64,000 nt of DNA from Radicibacter daui (GTDB taxonomy: Bacteria; Pseudomonadota; Alphaproteobacteria; Radicibacterales; Radicibacteraceae). The notes beneath the pieces are model-generated. The model saw only the letters and a program-made list of their open reading frames with translations, made no database searches and was not told the origin of the DNA. Of this stretch, positions 34,211-42,121 are shown in pieces. Position 1 is the stretch's first letter; every line of letters starts with the position of its first letter. The stretch is from the NCBI GenBank assembly GCA_030657355.1, contig CP131057.1, positions 124,001-188,000 on the forward strand, read 5' to 3'. The position numbers were made by a program, and so were the translations under genes.

Positions 34211-35086
34211 TCAGTCGCCAGCCTCGATCCAGCCCTCCGAGACCAGGACGCAGTCCCCACCAAGCCGCACCTTCAGCGCGTGGCCGAACTGGACCTCGGC
34301 TGAAAGGCGCAAAAGGCTCGGCCGGCCCATGGCAACCCCCTGGCGCAACTGCCAGTGCGTGGTGCCGTCTGTTGCCGTGGCGGCAAGATAACCGGCGGCG
34401 GCGCAGGCTGCGGAGCCGGTGGCGGCATCCTCATGATGCTGGGAGAACATACGGGCATAAAGCGCGTGCGGGCCGCCCTCGTCCGGCGTCAGCAGATAAA
34501 GCGCATAGGCTCGGCCGGTTGCCGCCGCGATGCGGCGCCAGGCGGGCAGATTGAAAGAGGCGGCATCGACAGCCTCCCGGCTGCGCAGCGGAACGATGAA
34601 ATAGGGAACGCCGGCACTCCAGAGCGGCGCGGAAGCGCTGATATCCTCGACCGGGACATTGAGGATTTCGGCGGCTTCAGCTTCGGTAAGCCCGGGTTCG
34701 TCCCGGCGAAACGGGGCCAGCGGCGCGGTGAAGGTTGCGCTCAGCAGCGTGCCCTTGCGGCTCACGTCGGCGGGGACGAGGCCGACCTTTTCCTCCAGCA
34801 CGACCGAGGCTTCGTTTTGCTCCTCCGCCAGCAGCAGGCTCGCCGTGCCGACAGTCGGATGCCCGGCAAAGGGCATTTCATGGACCGGCGTGAAGATGCG
34901 GACCTTATGTGTTGCCCCGGCAGCCTCCGGCCTCAGGACAAAGGTTGTTTCGGAGAGGTTGAACTCCCGGGCGATCTTCTGCATCTGCGCATCGGACAGT
35001 CCTTCCGCTTCGGGCAGCACGGCGAGCGGGTTGCCGCCAAAGCGCTCCGCGGTGAAGACATCGAGCGTGACGAAACGATAGCGCAT
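34211..35086 (-). CDS. PhzF-family isomerase/epimerase-like protein
   Basis: 291 residues from the ATG at 35086. The start YRFVTLDVFTAERFGGNPLA and the motif EFNLSETTFVLRPE carry the family's catalytic Glu. MPFAGHPTVGTASLLLAEE is the central signature and DAATGSAACAAAGYLAA is its counterpart in the second lobe. PhzF proteins are diaminopimelate-epimerase-like; most are of unknown substrate, with phenazine biosynthesis as the namesake. No phenazine genes are near. It ends 6 bases from the convergent IclR gene. Confidence 0.9.
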   Translation of the reverse strand: MRYRFVTLDVFTAERFGGNPLAVLPEAEGLSDAQMQKIAREFNLSETTFVLRPEAAGATHKVRIFTPVHEMPFAGHPTVGTASLLLAEEQNEASVVLEEKVGLVPADVSRKGTLLSATFTAPLAPFRRDEPGLTEAEAAEILNVPVEDISASAPLWSAGVPYFIVPLRSREAVDAASFNLPAWRRIAAATGRAYALYLLTPDEGGPHALYARMFSQHHEDAATGSAACAAAGYLAATATDGTTHWQLRQGVAMGRPSLLRLSAEVQFGHALKVRLGGDCVLVSEGWIEAGD

Positions 35087-35228
35087 GGAAGCCTCTTTTC
35101 TCCATCGGCGAGGGCAGCTCGGACGGTGACCGTCCGCAGCGGCCATGTTAAACCGAAAATCCTTTCAGACCGGTAACGCCGCTCACAACGCGCTACGCCG
35201 CCCCAACCGCGCAAGACAGAAAAAGCCG

Positions 35229-36071
35229 ATGGAAGACCGCCTCAAAGCCTTTGCCGACGAGCTTGCCCGCGACGTCGCCTATGTCACAGCGGCTGACGAG
35301 CGTACGGATGCCGATTCCGTGCTGAATACCGCACCTTCGGCAGCGCCGGTCTTCATCCTGCGCGCCAAGGACCGGCTGGCGGTTTCGGCGATCGATTTCT
35401 GGCTGATGCTGGCGGAGAGTTACGGGCTGCCGGCGGAAAAGCTGGACTCCGCGCGCCGCCAGCGCGAGGCCTTCAGCCGCTGGGTGGAGCGCGAACTGCC
35501 GATGCCGCCGCTGCTGGGCGCCGGCGAGCGCGCCCGCACGGCGCGCGACGAACTGACGGATGCAGCCTCCGTGCTCTCCCGCATGCATCCACGCGAGCCC
35601 ATTTTTGTCCTTTCCCCCGCTGACCTTTTTGCAGGACGTACGGTGCAGTTCTGGGCCTGGTCGGCCATGCGGGCCGGCACGGCGCCGGAGAAGGTCCGCA
35701 CTGCCCTTTCTATCGCCCGTGCCATGGATGAATTCCCCGGCAAGCGCCTTGTCGGGCGCGGCAAGGCGCTTGTGATCGAGATGCAGGAGGGCACGGAAGA
35801 AGATGCCGTGCTGCCGGCGCCGGAAAAGGTGAAGCTGGTCGACAAGAAACCATCCGCCAGCTTCGTGACCGCCATTCGCTGCAAATCCTGCGGTTATCAC
35901 GAGATTCTGGTGCGCGGTGGCCGCCGTACGCCGGAAGCCAATGCGCTGGTGCAGGAAGCGCTCAAGGAAAACTGCCCGAGCTGCAAAACGCCGCATAGCT
36001 TCATGCTGGAAACGGAAGCTGACCAGGGCGGCCCGGCGCGCATCGATACGTCGGTTGCGGCCGGGAGCTGA
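35229..36071 (+). CDS. Unknown protein: internal tandem repeat plus C-terminal zinc ribbon
   Basis: 280 residues from the ATG at 35229. Residues about 23-86 and 107-170 are two diverged copies of one unit: ERTDADSVLNTAPSAAPVFI against ELTDAASVLSRMHPREPIFV, each followed by IDFWLMLAESYGLPAEKL or VQFWAWSAMRAGTAPEKV and then a charged helix. After a linker, Cys218 and Cys221 (RCKSCGYHE) and Cys249 and Cys252 (NCPSCKTPH) form a likely zinc ribbon. I do not recognise the family. A nucleic-acid or protein-binding adaptor is conceivable from the ribbon, but no function is assigned. It diverges from the PhzF gene across 142 bases. Confidence 0.75.
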   Translation: MEDRLKAFADELARDVAYVTAADERTDADSVLNTAPSAAPVFILRAKDRLAVSAIDFWLMLAESYGLPAEKLDSARRQREAFSRWVERELPMPPLLGAGERARTARDELTDAASVLSRMHPREPIFVLSPADLFAGRTVQFWAWSAMRAGTAPEKVRTALSIARAMDEFPGKRLVGRGKALVIEMQEGTEEDAVLPAPEKVKLVDKKPSASFVTAIRCKSCGYHEILVRGGRRTPEANALVQEALKENCPSCKTPHSFMLETEADQGGPARIDTSVAAGS

Positions 36072-36107
36072 AGGCTGAAATAATCAACTCTTGAGCATAA
36101 CAGATTG

Positions 36108-36143
36108 ATAAGGCGGCTCTTTGAAAGGCCGTCTTATTTTTTA
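36108..36143 (+). terminator. Terminator after repeat/zinc-ribbon gene
   Basis: ATAAGGCGGC (36108-36117) pairs with GCCGTCTTAT (36128-36137) with one G-U pair, followed by TTTTTTA. Confidence 0.8.
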
Positions 36144-36153
36144 TAAACCAGAT

Positions 36154-36174
36154 AATATCATACGTTATGATATT
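36154..36174. promoter_or_regulatory. AT-rich perfect palindrome upstream of SDR gene
   Basis: AATATCATA (36154-36162) and TATGATATT (36166-36174) are exact inverted copies around CGT. It lies in a conspicuously AT-rich part of the 332-base gap 36072-36403, about 230 bases before the SDR start. It looks like a dimeric regulator site; the regulator is unknown. The remainder of the gap shows only a possible TATATT at about 36293. Confidence 0.5.
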
Positions 36175-36403
36175 TCGCAGATGCGAGATACAGGTTATCA
36201 TCAAGTCGGGATGTGGCAGCCTGCGGCCCATCCTTTGGATCCTATACCGGAGAAGTGTGGTGAATTTTGCAGTGCGAGGGAGCTTTCCTTTGCTATATTG
36301 CATTGCACAAGCAGGGGCGTGCGCCTGTTGATCTGCCGATGCAGATCGGCCCCGTACGAGGGCCGGCGCCGCCATCCAAGAATTTCTGGAGGAGTACCCG
36401 CGG

Positions 36404-37315
36404 ATGAGCATCCGTCTCGACGGCAAGGTCGCAATCGTTACCGGCGCCGGTGGTGGTCTCGGCAAGGCCTACGCCAAGCTGCTGGCGGCGCGCGGCGCCA
36501 AGGTCGTGGTCAATGATTTCGGTGGCAAGACCGACGGCACCGGCGGCTCCCAGGGCCCGGCGCACCAGACGGTGGACGAGATCATCGCGGCCGGCGGCGA
36601 AGCAGCGGCCGACGTCAACAACGTGGCGACGCAGGACGGCGCCAAGGCCATCATCCAGAGCGCCATCGATGCCTTCGGCACCGTTGATATCCTCGTCAAC
36701 AATGCCGGCATCCTGCGCGACAAGTCCTTCCACAAGATGGAACTGTCGGACTTTGAGGCGGTGATCGGCGTGCATCTGATGGGTACGGTCTATTGTACCC
36801 ATGCCGCCTATCCGGTCATGCGTGACAAGGAATATGGCCGCATCGTTTGCATCACGAGCGGTTCCGGCCTGTTCGGCAATTTCGGCCAGACCAATTATGG
36901 CGCGGCCAAGCTCGGCATCGTTGGCTTCATGAACTCGCTGAAGCAGGAAGCCTCGGCCAAGAACGTATTCATCAACTGCGTGGCGCCGCTGGCGGCAACC
37001 CGCATGACCGAAGGCCTGCCGCTCTTCTCTGAAGAAGCCTTCTCCTATATCAAGCCGGAAGTGATTGCGCCGGTGGTGGCCTATCTCGCCTCCGAGGCCT
37101 GCACCTCGTCGGGCGATATCATCTCCGCCACCGCTGGTTATTACGCCAAGGCCCAGATCGTGGAGGCCGAAGGCTTCCGCGTGCCGCTCGGCAGCGACGT
37201 GACGCCGGAGATCATCGCCAGCAATTTCGGCACCATCGCCGATATGGAGGCAGCACGCCCGTATCCGAACCTGGTGGAAGAGATCAAGGCAGCACTGGCG
37301 CCAGTGATGAGCTGA
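36404..37315 (+). CDS. SDR dehydrogenase of the MFE-2 / hydroxyacyl-CoA type
   Basis: 303 residues. TGAGGGLGKAYAKLLAARGA is the NAD(P)-binding motif, VVVNDFGGKTDGTGGSQGPA the long loop typical of the dehydrogenase domain of peroxisomal multifunctional enzyme 2, NNAG is at about 103-106, and the catalytic set is Ser (ITSGSG), Tyr (TNYGAAK) and Lys. ATG is preceded by GGAGGA. The extended C-terminal tail (ASNFGTIADMEAARPYPNLV) matches bacterial homologues that stand alone. The likely reaction is oxidation of a 3-hydroxyacyl-CoA or a steroid-like alcohol. Confidence 0.88.
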   Translation: MSIRLDGKVAIVTGAGGGLGKAYAKLLAARGAKVVVNDFGGKTDGTGGSQGPAHQTVDEIIAAGGEAAADVNNVATQDGAKAIIQSAIDAFGTVDILVNNAGILRDKSFHKMELSDFEAVIGVHLMGTVYCTHAAYPVMRDKEYGRIVCITSGSGLFGNFGQTNYGAAKLGIVGFMNSLKQEASAKNVFINCVAPLAATRMTEGLPLFSEEAFSYIKPEVIAPVVAYLASEACTSSGDIISATAGYYAKAQIVEAEGFRVPLGSDVTPEIIASNFGTIADMEAARPYPNLVEEIKAALAPVMS

Positions 37316-37339
37316 TCTGCCGGCTATAATTGATTGAAC

Positions 37340-37375
37340 AAAAAGGGCCGGGCGCAACAGCGCCCGGCCCTTTTT
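37340..37375. terminator. Bidirectional terminator between SDR and pterin dehydratase genes
   Basis: AAAAAGGGCCGGGCGC (37340-37355) pairs with GCGCCCGGCCCTTTTT (37360-37375) around a short loop, with T runs on both strands. Confidence 0.92.
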
Positions 37376-37402
37376 GCTGTCTGCCAGCGGGGGAATGCGG
37401 TT

Positions 37403-37663
37403 TCAGGCAGCGAACTTGCCAAAAATCTTGTCCATATGGGCGGCCAGTTCATGGTCCTTGCCGGTAACGGCGCCGGCATCGTGGGTGGTGAGCTCAACCT
37501 CCACCTTGCGGTAACTGTTTTTCCAATCTGGATGGTGGTTGTTCTTCTCACAAAAGAAGGACACCTCGACCATGAAGGCGAGGGCCGCGGGGAAGGAGCT
37601 GAAGGTGAAGCTTTTTGAAAGCTTGCCATCTGCTTCCGTCCAGCCGGATTCCGGGAGCGCCAT
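37403..37663 (-). CDS. 4a-hydroxytetrahydrobiopterin dehydratase (PCD)
   Basis: 86 residues from the ATG at 37663 with GAGGAG upstream. The PCD active-site pattern is intact: CEKNNHHPDWKNSYRKVEVE followed by LTTHDAG, including the His-His-Pro core and the second His. The enzyme dehydrates the 4a-carbinolamine formed by phenylalanine hydroxylase so that the pterin can be recycled; in some bacteria it also works in molybdopterin-linked processes. No phenylalanine hydroxylase gene lies within the window, so its partner must be elsewhere. Confidence 0.92.
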   Translation of the reverse strand: MALPESGWTEADGKLSKSFTFSSFPAALAFMVEVSFFCEKNNHHPDWKNSYRKVEVELTTHDAGAVTGKDHELAAHMDKIFGKFAA

Positions 37664-37796
37664 CTTTTTCTCCTCAATGCCAGGGCGTCTGATCTTCAAG
37701 GGAAGATAAGGCGGCAAAGGGCGCAGAAAAGGCAAAGGGTGCAACCGGCACCCCGGTTACACCCTTGCTTATGCGTTTTCCGAACAGGGTCGGAGG

Positions 37797-39449
37797 TCAG
37801 GCGGCAGCCTTGATGACCTGTTCCAGTAGTTCCTTGATCTGCTTGCCGGTTTCGATCACCGGCCCGACAAGGCCGTTGGCCGCGCCACCGCCATCAATGA
37901 TGTCCTGCTTGCTAAGCTTGCGCAGCTTGCTGGCACACTCCTGAAGCTTGTCGAGGCTGGTGTCATTGCTGGTCGGAATGCCCAGAGCCACGATTTTGGC
38001 GCGGGCGTTTTCGGCATAAGTCTCACGCTGGCGAAAGCCGTCCTTGGCCTGCTTGCAGGCCCTGCCGAAAGCCTTGACCGAGCCGAACAGTTTCACCGCG
38101 TCCTTGAGCGTGGCGTTCTTGAGGGCGACGCTCTGCTTTTCCAGCGTCGCGAAATCCTTCTCCAGCTGAACCAGCAATTTGCCGAGTTCTACCAGGTAGC
38201 GCTTGCGGGCTTTTTCGACCGGGTAGTCGTCAAAGCTGAGGCCGGTAAGATTCTTGAGCTTGCTGATGATTTCGCCTTGGACCCGGTCTCCGATCGAGGC
38301 GGCTTTCCCGCCCAGATCGGCAATGCGGCTTCCGGCATCGGTAAAAAAGCCCTTGATGGCCTCGAACTTCGTCTCACGCGGTAGCGTGACGCCTTCATAG
38401 GGCTTTTCATAGATCTTGATGCAATCAGCCAGCACGCTCTCTGTCTGTTTGGTCAGCGCGGCGATGGCTTCGTCGAGGCTTTTGGCCACGGCCTCTTCCG
38501 TCTTGGCGATATCGCGCACGGTCAGGCCAATTTTAATCACGGATTGCAGGATCGACTTGTAGGCCGTGATGTCGGCGCCGGACGAGGCAACCGCCCGGGC
38601 GACGCCGGCGGCGGTGGCAATCGTGCCGGTAATGATAGAGAAAGCGCTCTTGAACTGCCATTCGCGCAGATGGCCCTTGTAGTTCTGGTTCTTGGCCAGC
38701 CGCTCCTTGACGCGCTTTTCAAACTCCGCCGTGATCACCTTCTCATTGAGAAGGGCGACGATGTCCTTTTGCGCCTGGGCATTAAGCTTGGTGATTTCCG
38801 AGGGTTTGCCGGCAGCTTTCTCCATATCGGAGGCCAGCCGCTCGAAGATTTTCTTGCCTTCGGCGCGCAGCTCTTCTTCGTATTCGCTGGCAATGCCCTT
38901 GATGTCGTCAGCCAGGTTGGCGTTGACGCCGGGGCCGCTGATCTCGATCTGGAACTTGCCCGGATAACCTTTGCTCGGCAGCTCGGAGTAGACGAGCAGA
39001 TCGCGGGGATATTCCTTCTGACCGATGATGATGCGGGTACCGCTGTCGAACTTGTATTTACCATCCTCGACTTCGGACACGGCCATCTTGACCGGTGCGA
39101 GCTTGGCGCCCTTCACCAGGATCACATCTTCCTCGGTATGGGGGAACAGGCTGGCAAAAGTGCCGGTGCCCTTGCTCTTCACACGGAAGACAAGATCGGC
39201 GCCGATGAGGCCGATCTTCCAGTAGGTCTCCTTCGGGTCGAGCTTCTTGATGTCCTTGAGCTTGTCATTGATGAGCTTGCTGGCGCCGCTCCAGTTCACC
39301 CCTTCGATCCGGTCGCCATTGGCCTTGAGGACACGGTTGTAGATTTCCTTGTCGGCACTGCTCTTCAGCGACGAGAACATGCTGAGGAGAAGATGCGCAT
39401 TGCTCTTCTCCGGCATGATCACGTTCTTCTTGTCCATCGTCTTGCCCAT
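37797..39449 (-). CDS. Orphan 550-residue helical protein, function unknown
   Basis: 550 residues from the ATG at 39449, preceded by GGGGGAGAG. Residues about 1-170 are mixed alpha/beta with a beta-rich stretch (YWKIGLIGADLVFRVKSKGT, RIIIGQKEYPRDLLVYSE). From about 175 on the protein is mostly charged helix (SEYEEELRAEGKKIFERLAS, LNEKVITAEFEKRVKERLAK) broken by one Ala/Gly-rich apolar segment (FSIITGTIATAAGVARAVAS, about 275-295) that could be a membrane hairpin or helix-packing core. It is unusually Lys-rich for this GC-rich genome. There is no signal peptide, and no family I recognise. It is a single gene between pterin dehydratase and a dehydrogenase gene. Phage- or effector-like origin cannot be shown. 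Confidence 0.75.
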   Translation of the reverse strand: MGKTMDKKNVIMPEKSNAHLLLSMFSSLKSSADKEIYNRVLKANGDRIEGVNWSGASKLINDKLKDIKKLDPKETYWKIGLIGADLVFRVKSKGTGTFASLFPHTEEDVILVKGAKLAPVKMAVSEVEDGKYKFDSGTRIIIGQKEYPRDLLVYSELPSKGYPGKFQIEISGPGVNANLADDIKGIASEYEEELRAEGKKIFERLASDMEKAAGKPSEITKLNAQAQKDIVALLNEKVITAEFEKRVKERLAKNQNYKGHLREWQFKSAFSIITGTIATAAGVARAVASSGADITAYKSILQSVIKIGLTVRDIAKTEEAVAKSLDEAIAALTKQTESVLADCIKIYEKPYEGVTLPRETKFEAIKGFFTDAGSRIADLGGKAASIGDRVQGEIISKLKNLTGLSFDDYPVEKARKRYLVELGKLLVQLEKDFATLEKQSVALKNATLKDAVKLFGSVKAFGRACKQAKDGFRQRETYAENARAKIVALGIPTSNDTSLDKLQECASKLRKLSKQDIIDGGGAANGLVGPVIETGKQIKELLEQVIKAAA

Positions 39450-39600
39450 GACTCTCCCCCATCTTGCCGCCGGCGCGGCCAAAATCCGCCGGTGAACACA
39501 CCGGCATGTGGGCGGGAGCCTATAATTTTCCAAAAGGCCGGGCAATCTCCCTTGAACTTAAGGTGCTAACGGCCCGGCCTTTCTGGAAACGGGGGCGTGA

Positions 39601-40476
39601 TCAGCTGCGCTTCAGCCGGGCAACGAGGCTGGAGGTATCCCAGCGATTGCCGCCCATGGCCTGCACATCGGCATAGAACTGGTCCACAAGCGAGGTGACG
39701 GGAAGCTGGGCGCCGTTGTTGCGTGCTTCGGCAAGGCAGATGCCCAGATCCTTGCGCATCCAGTCGACGGCAAAGCCGAAATCAAACTTGCCGGCATTCA
39801 TGGTCTTGCCGCGGTTTTCCATCTGCCAGGAGCCGGCAGCGCCCTTGGAGATGACATCCAGCACGGCCTCGACATCGAGCCCGGCCTTCTGGGCGAAGGC
39901 GACACCTTCGGACAGCGCCTGAACGAGGCCGGCGATGCAGATCTGGTTGACCATCTTGGTTAACTGGCCGCTGCCCACGGGCCCGAGGCGGCGCACGGAG
40001 CGGGCATAGACGGCCATCACAGGTTCGGTAGCGGCATAATCAGCCTCGCTGCCGCCACACATGATGGTGAGCACGCCATTTTCGGCGCCAGCCTGGCCGC
40101 CGGAGACGGGGGCATCGACAAAACCGAGGCCAAGGCCGCTGGCAGCTGCGGCAAGTTCACGCGCCACATCGGCGGAAGCGGTGGTGTGATCGACAAAAAT
40201 CGCCCCTTCGGACATGGCGCTGAAAGCGCCGTCCTGGCCGATGGTCACCTGACGCAGATCGTCATCATTGCCGACGCAGGCAAAGACGATGTCCTGACCC
40301 TTGGCGGCAACGGCCGGGGTGGGTGCGGATTTGCCGCCATGGCGTTCCACCCACTGGGCGGCCTTGCTGGCGGTGCGGTTATAGACGGTGACCTCATGGC
40401 CGGCCTTGAGCAGATGCGCCGCCATGGGGAAGCCCATGACACCAAGACCAAGAAAAGCAATGCGACGGGAACTCAT
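39601..40476 (-). CDS. Beta-hydroxyacid dehydrogenase (3-hydroxyisobutyrate / tartronate semialdehyde reductase family)
   Basis: 291 residues from the ATG at 40476. The dinucleotide-binding motif is IAFLGLGVMGFPMAAHLLKA with VTVYNRT, which favours NADP (Arg/Thr after strand 2). The substrate block is FVDAPVSGGQAGAENGVLTI, and the catalytic lysine is in GSGQLTKMVNQICIAG. These enzymes oxidise 3-hydroxyisobutyrate or reduce tartronate semialdehyde. The context does not choose between them; the gene lies next to a MocR-type regulator transcribed in the same direction 45 bases away. Confidence 0.9.
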   Translation of the reverse strand: MSSRRIAFLGLGVMGFPMAAHLLKAGHEVTVYNRTASKAAQWVERHGGKSAPTPAVAAKGQDIVFACVGNDDDLRQVTIGQDGAFSAMSEGAIFVDHTTASADVARELAAAASGLGLGFVDAPVSGGQAGAENGVLTIMCGGSEADYAATEPVMAVYARSVRRLGPVGSGQLTKMVNQICIAGLVQALSEGVAFAQKAGLDVEAVLDVISKGAAGSWQMENRGKTMNAGKFDFGFAVDWMRKDLGICLAEARNNGAQLPVTSLVDQFYADVQAMGGNRWDTSSLVARLKRS

Positions 40477-40521
40477 GGGTAACAACCTCTGTCTTGCGGG
40501 ATCGGGATAAGGGAAAGGGGA

Positions 40522-41970
40522 TCAGACGGGAGGCGCTGCGCGGGCAGTGGCCTGGCAGGCGCGGCGCAACACCTCGAAGATTTTGGGCGGCGAGCATTGC
40601 GCCGCGTTGAAACGCAGATAGCTGCCGGCACTGCCTGACGGGCTGAAGACGCTGCCGGGCGCAAGCACCACACCTTCTTCCAGCGCCTTGCCGGCAACGG
40701 CCTCGCTGCTGAGGCCATCCGGCAGCTCGGCCCAGAGGAACATGCCGCCGCGCGGCTCTGTCCACAGCGAAAGGCCAAGCTTGGCAAGGCGCCGCGCTGT
40801 GAGGCCGCGGGCATCGGCAAGCCGGCTGCGCAACCCCTCGACATGGCGGCGATAACTGCCATCCAGAAGCATGGCCAGCACCAGCTGGGCGGAGAGCGCG
40901 TTGTTGCTGAAGCTGGTGGCGAGTTTCAGCGCAACCAGCCCTTCAATCCATTCTGACCTGGCGGCGATATAGCCGCAGCGGGTCGCTGCCGTCAGCGTCT
41001 TGGAAAAGCTGCCGATGTGGATCACCCGCTCCAGCCCGTCGAAGGCGGCAAGGCGCGCGCCATGCTCGGGCTCGAAATCGGCGAAGATGTCATCCTCGAC
41101 GATGGTGATGTCATGCGCTTCGGCAAGCTTCAGCAGCCGGAAGGCGGTGGTGGCGGCAAGGCTGGCGCCGGTCGGGTTATGCAGGGCCGAATTGGTGATG
41201 TAGAGGCGCGGCCTGTGCTGGGCGGCAAGGCGGGCAAAAGCCTCCAGATCCGGCCCGGCGGGCGTATAGGGCACGGCGATGACCGGCACCCGGTGCGCGC
41301 GCAGGAGGGCCTGGAAGTTGAAGTAACAGGGATCGTCCAGCATCACGCAGTCGCCGCTCTGCAGCAGGAAGCGGCAGATCAGGTCTATGGCCTGGGTGCT
41401 GCTGTCGGTGAGGATGAGATTGCCGGGCTCGGCGCCGATGCCGCGGTCGGCAAGGCGCAGGGTAAGATGCTGGCGCAGGGCCAGAAGGCCGGCCGGCTCG
41501 TCATAATTCATGCGGTTGTGCGGCGCGCGGGCAACGGCGCGCAGCGCCTTCTGCATCGCTTCCTCCGGCATCCAGTCTTCCGGCAGCCAGCCGCAGCCGG
41601 GCATCAGCCGGCCGGGGGTTGGCTCCAGCGACTGGCGCATGATCCAGAGCGGGTCGACTTCCGGCGCAGAGGCCGGGCGGGTGGGCTCCAGCGACAACGG
41701 GCGGGTGCGGGCGCTGACGAAGTAGCCTGAGCCGGCACGGGCAGAAATCTCCCCTTCGGCCACCAGCCGATCATAAGCCTCCACCACGGTGGATTTGGAG
41801 ACGCCAAGCCCGGCGGCCATCTGGCGGATGGAGGGCAGGCGTGCGCCCGGGGCGAGGCTGCGGGTTGCCATGCGCCCGCGCACCGTTTCCATGACCAGCC
41901 CCACGCGGCTTGTCGCGGCGGGGGAAGGCTGGTTTGCCGAATTTTCCGGCTCGGTGGTTGTCAGGCTCAT
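40522..41970 (-). CDS. MocR/PdxR-type regulator (GntR helix-turn-helix fused to aminotransferase fold)
   Basis: 482 residues. About 20-95 is a GntR winged helix (LAPGARLPSIRQMAAGLGVS, KSTVVEAYDRLVAEGEISAR). From about 125 on it is a fold-type I aminotransferase: NLILTDSSTQAIDLICRFL, TNSALHNPTGASLA, IVEDDIFADFE, and the PLP lysine in HIGSFSKTLTAATRCGYI. MocR proteins sense PLP or its adducts and do not usually transaminate. It is divergent from an EamA exporter gene, a common pairing in which the regulator controls the exporter. An inverted repeat lies in the short gap. Confidence 0.92.
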   Translation of the reverse strand: MSLTTTEPENSANQPSPAATSRVGLVMETVRGRMATRSLAPGARLPSIRQMAAGLGVSKSTVVEAYDRLVAEGEISARAGSGYFVSARTRPLSLEPTRPASAPEVDPLWIMRQSLEPTPGRLMPGCGWLPEDWMPEEAMQKALRAVARAPHNRMNYDEPAGLLALRQHLTLRLADRGIGAEPGNLILTDSSTQAIDLICRFLLQSGDCVMLDDPCYFNFQALLRAHRVPVIAVPYTPAGPDLEAFARLAAQHRPRLYITNSALHNPTGASLAATTAFRLLKLAEAHDITIVEDDIFADFEPEHGARLAAFDGLERVIHIGSFSKTLTAATRCGYIAARSEWIEGLVALKLATSFSNNALSAQLVLAMLLDGSYRRHVEGLRSRLADARGLTARRLAKLGLSLWTEPRGGMFLWAELPDGLSSEAVAGKALEEGVVLAPGSVFSPSGSAGSYLRFNAAQCSPPKIFEVLRRACQATARAAPPV

Positions 41971-41975
41971 CCACT

Positions 41976-42005
41976 AACTGTCCTGCTGGTCGTATCGGTA
42001 CAGTT
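41976..42005. promoter_or_regulatory. Candidate MocR operator (AACTGT-N18-ACAGTT)
   Basis: AACTGT at 41976-41981 and ACAGTT at 42000-42005 are exact inverted copies, with the centres 24 bases apart, directly before the MocR start at 41970. A second GTAC-N14-GTAC pair overlaps on the exporter side. Binding is inferred. Confidence 0.4.
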
Positions 42006-42121
42006 TGGCTGAATTGTACTTCCCCTTCTCTGGCCTGCGCAAGGAGTTTCCGTCACAAGGCGGGTATCGCCGGAGGCACTTGTCGCCGGCGCGGGCGATC
42101 CTCATGGAAGGCGTTAAGGCT

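Noticed and set aside
36285-36310. TTGC-rich stretch resembling a PhaR or similar site upstream of the SDR gene
   Set aside because: The half-sites are not symmetrical and no PHA genes are near, so it is not worth a call.
36121-36516. Possible small gene in the AT-rich gap before the SDR gene
   Set aside because: The frame runs through the palindrome and into the SDR gene, lacks a ribosome binding site and has no protein-like pattern.
37797-39449. Prophage or mobile-island interpretation around the orphan 550-residue gene
   Set aside because: No integrase, transposase, tRNA or terminal repeat flanks it, and neighbouring genes are ordinary chromosomal ones.
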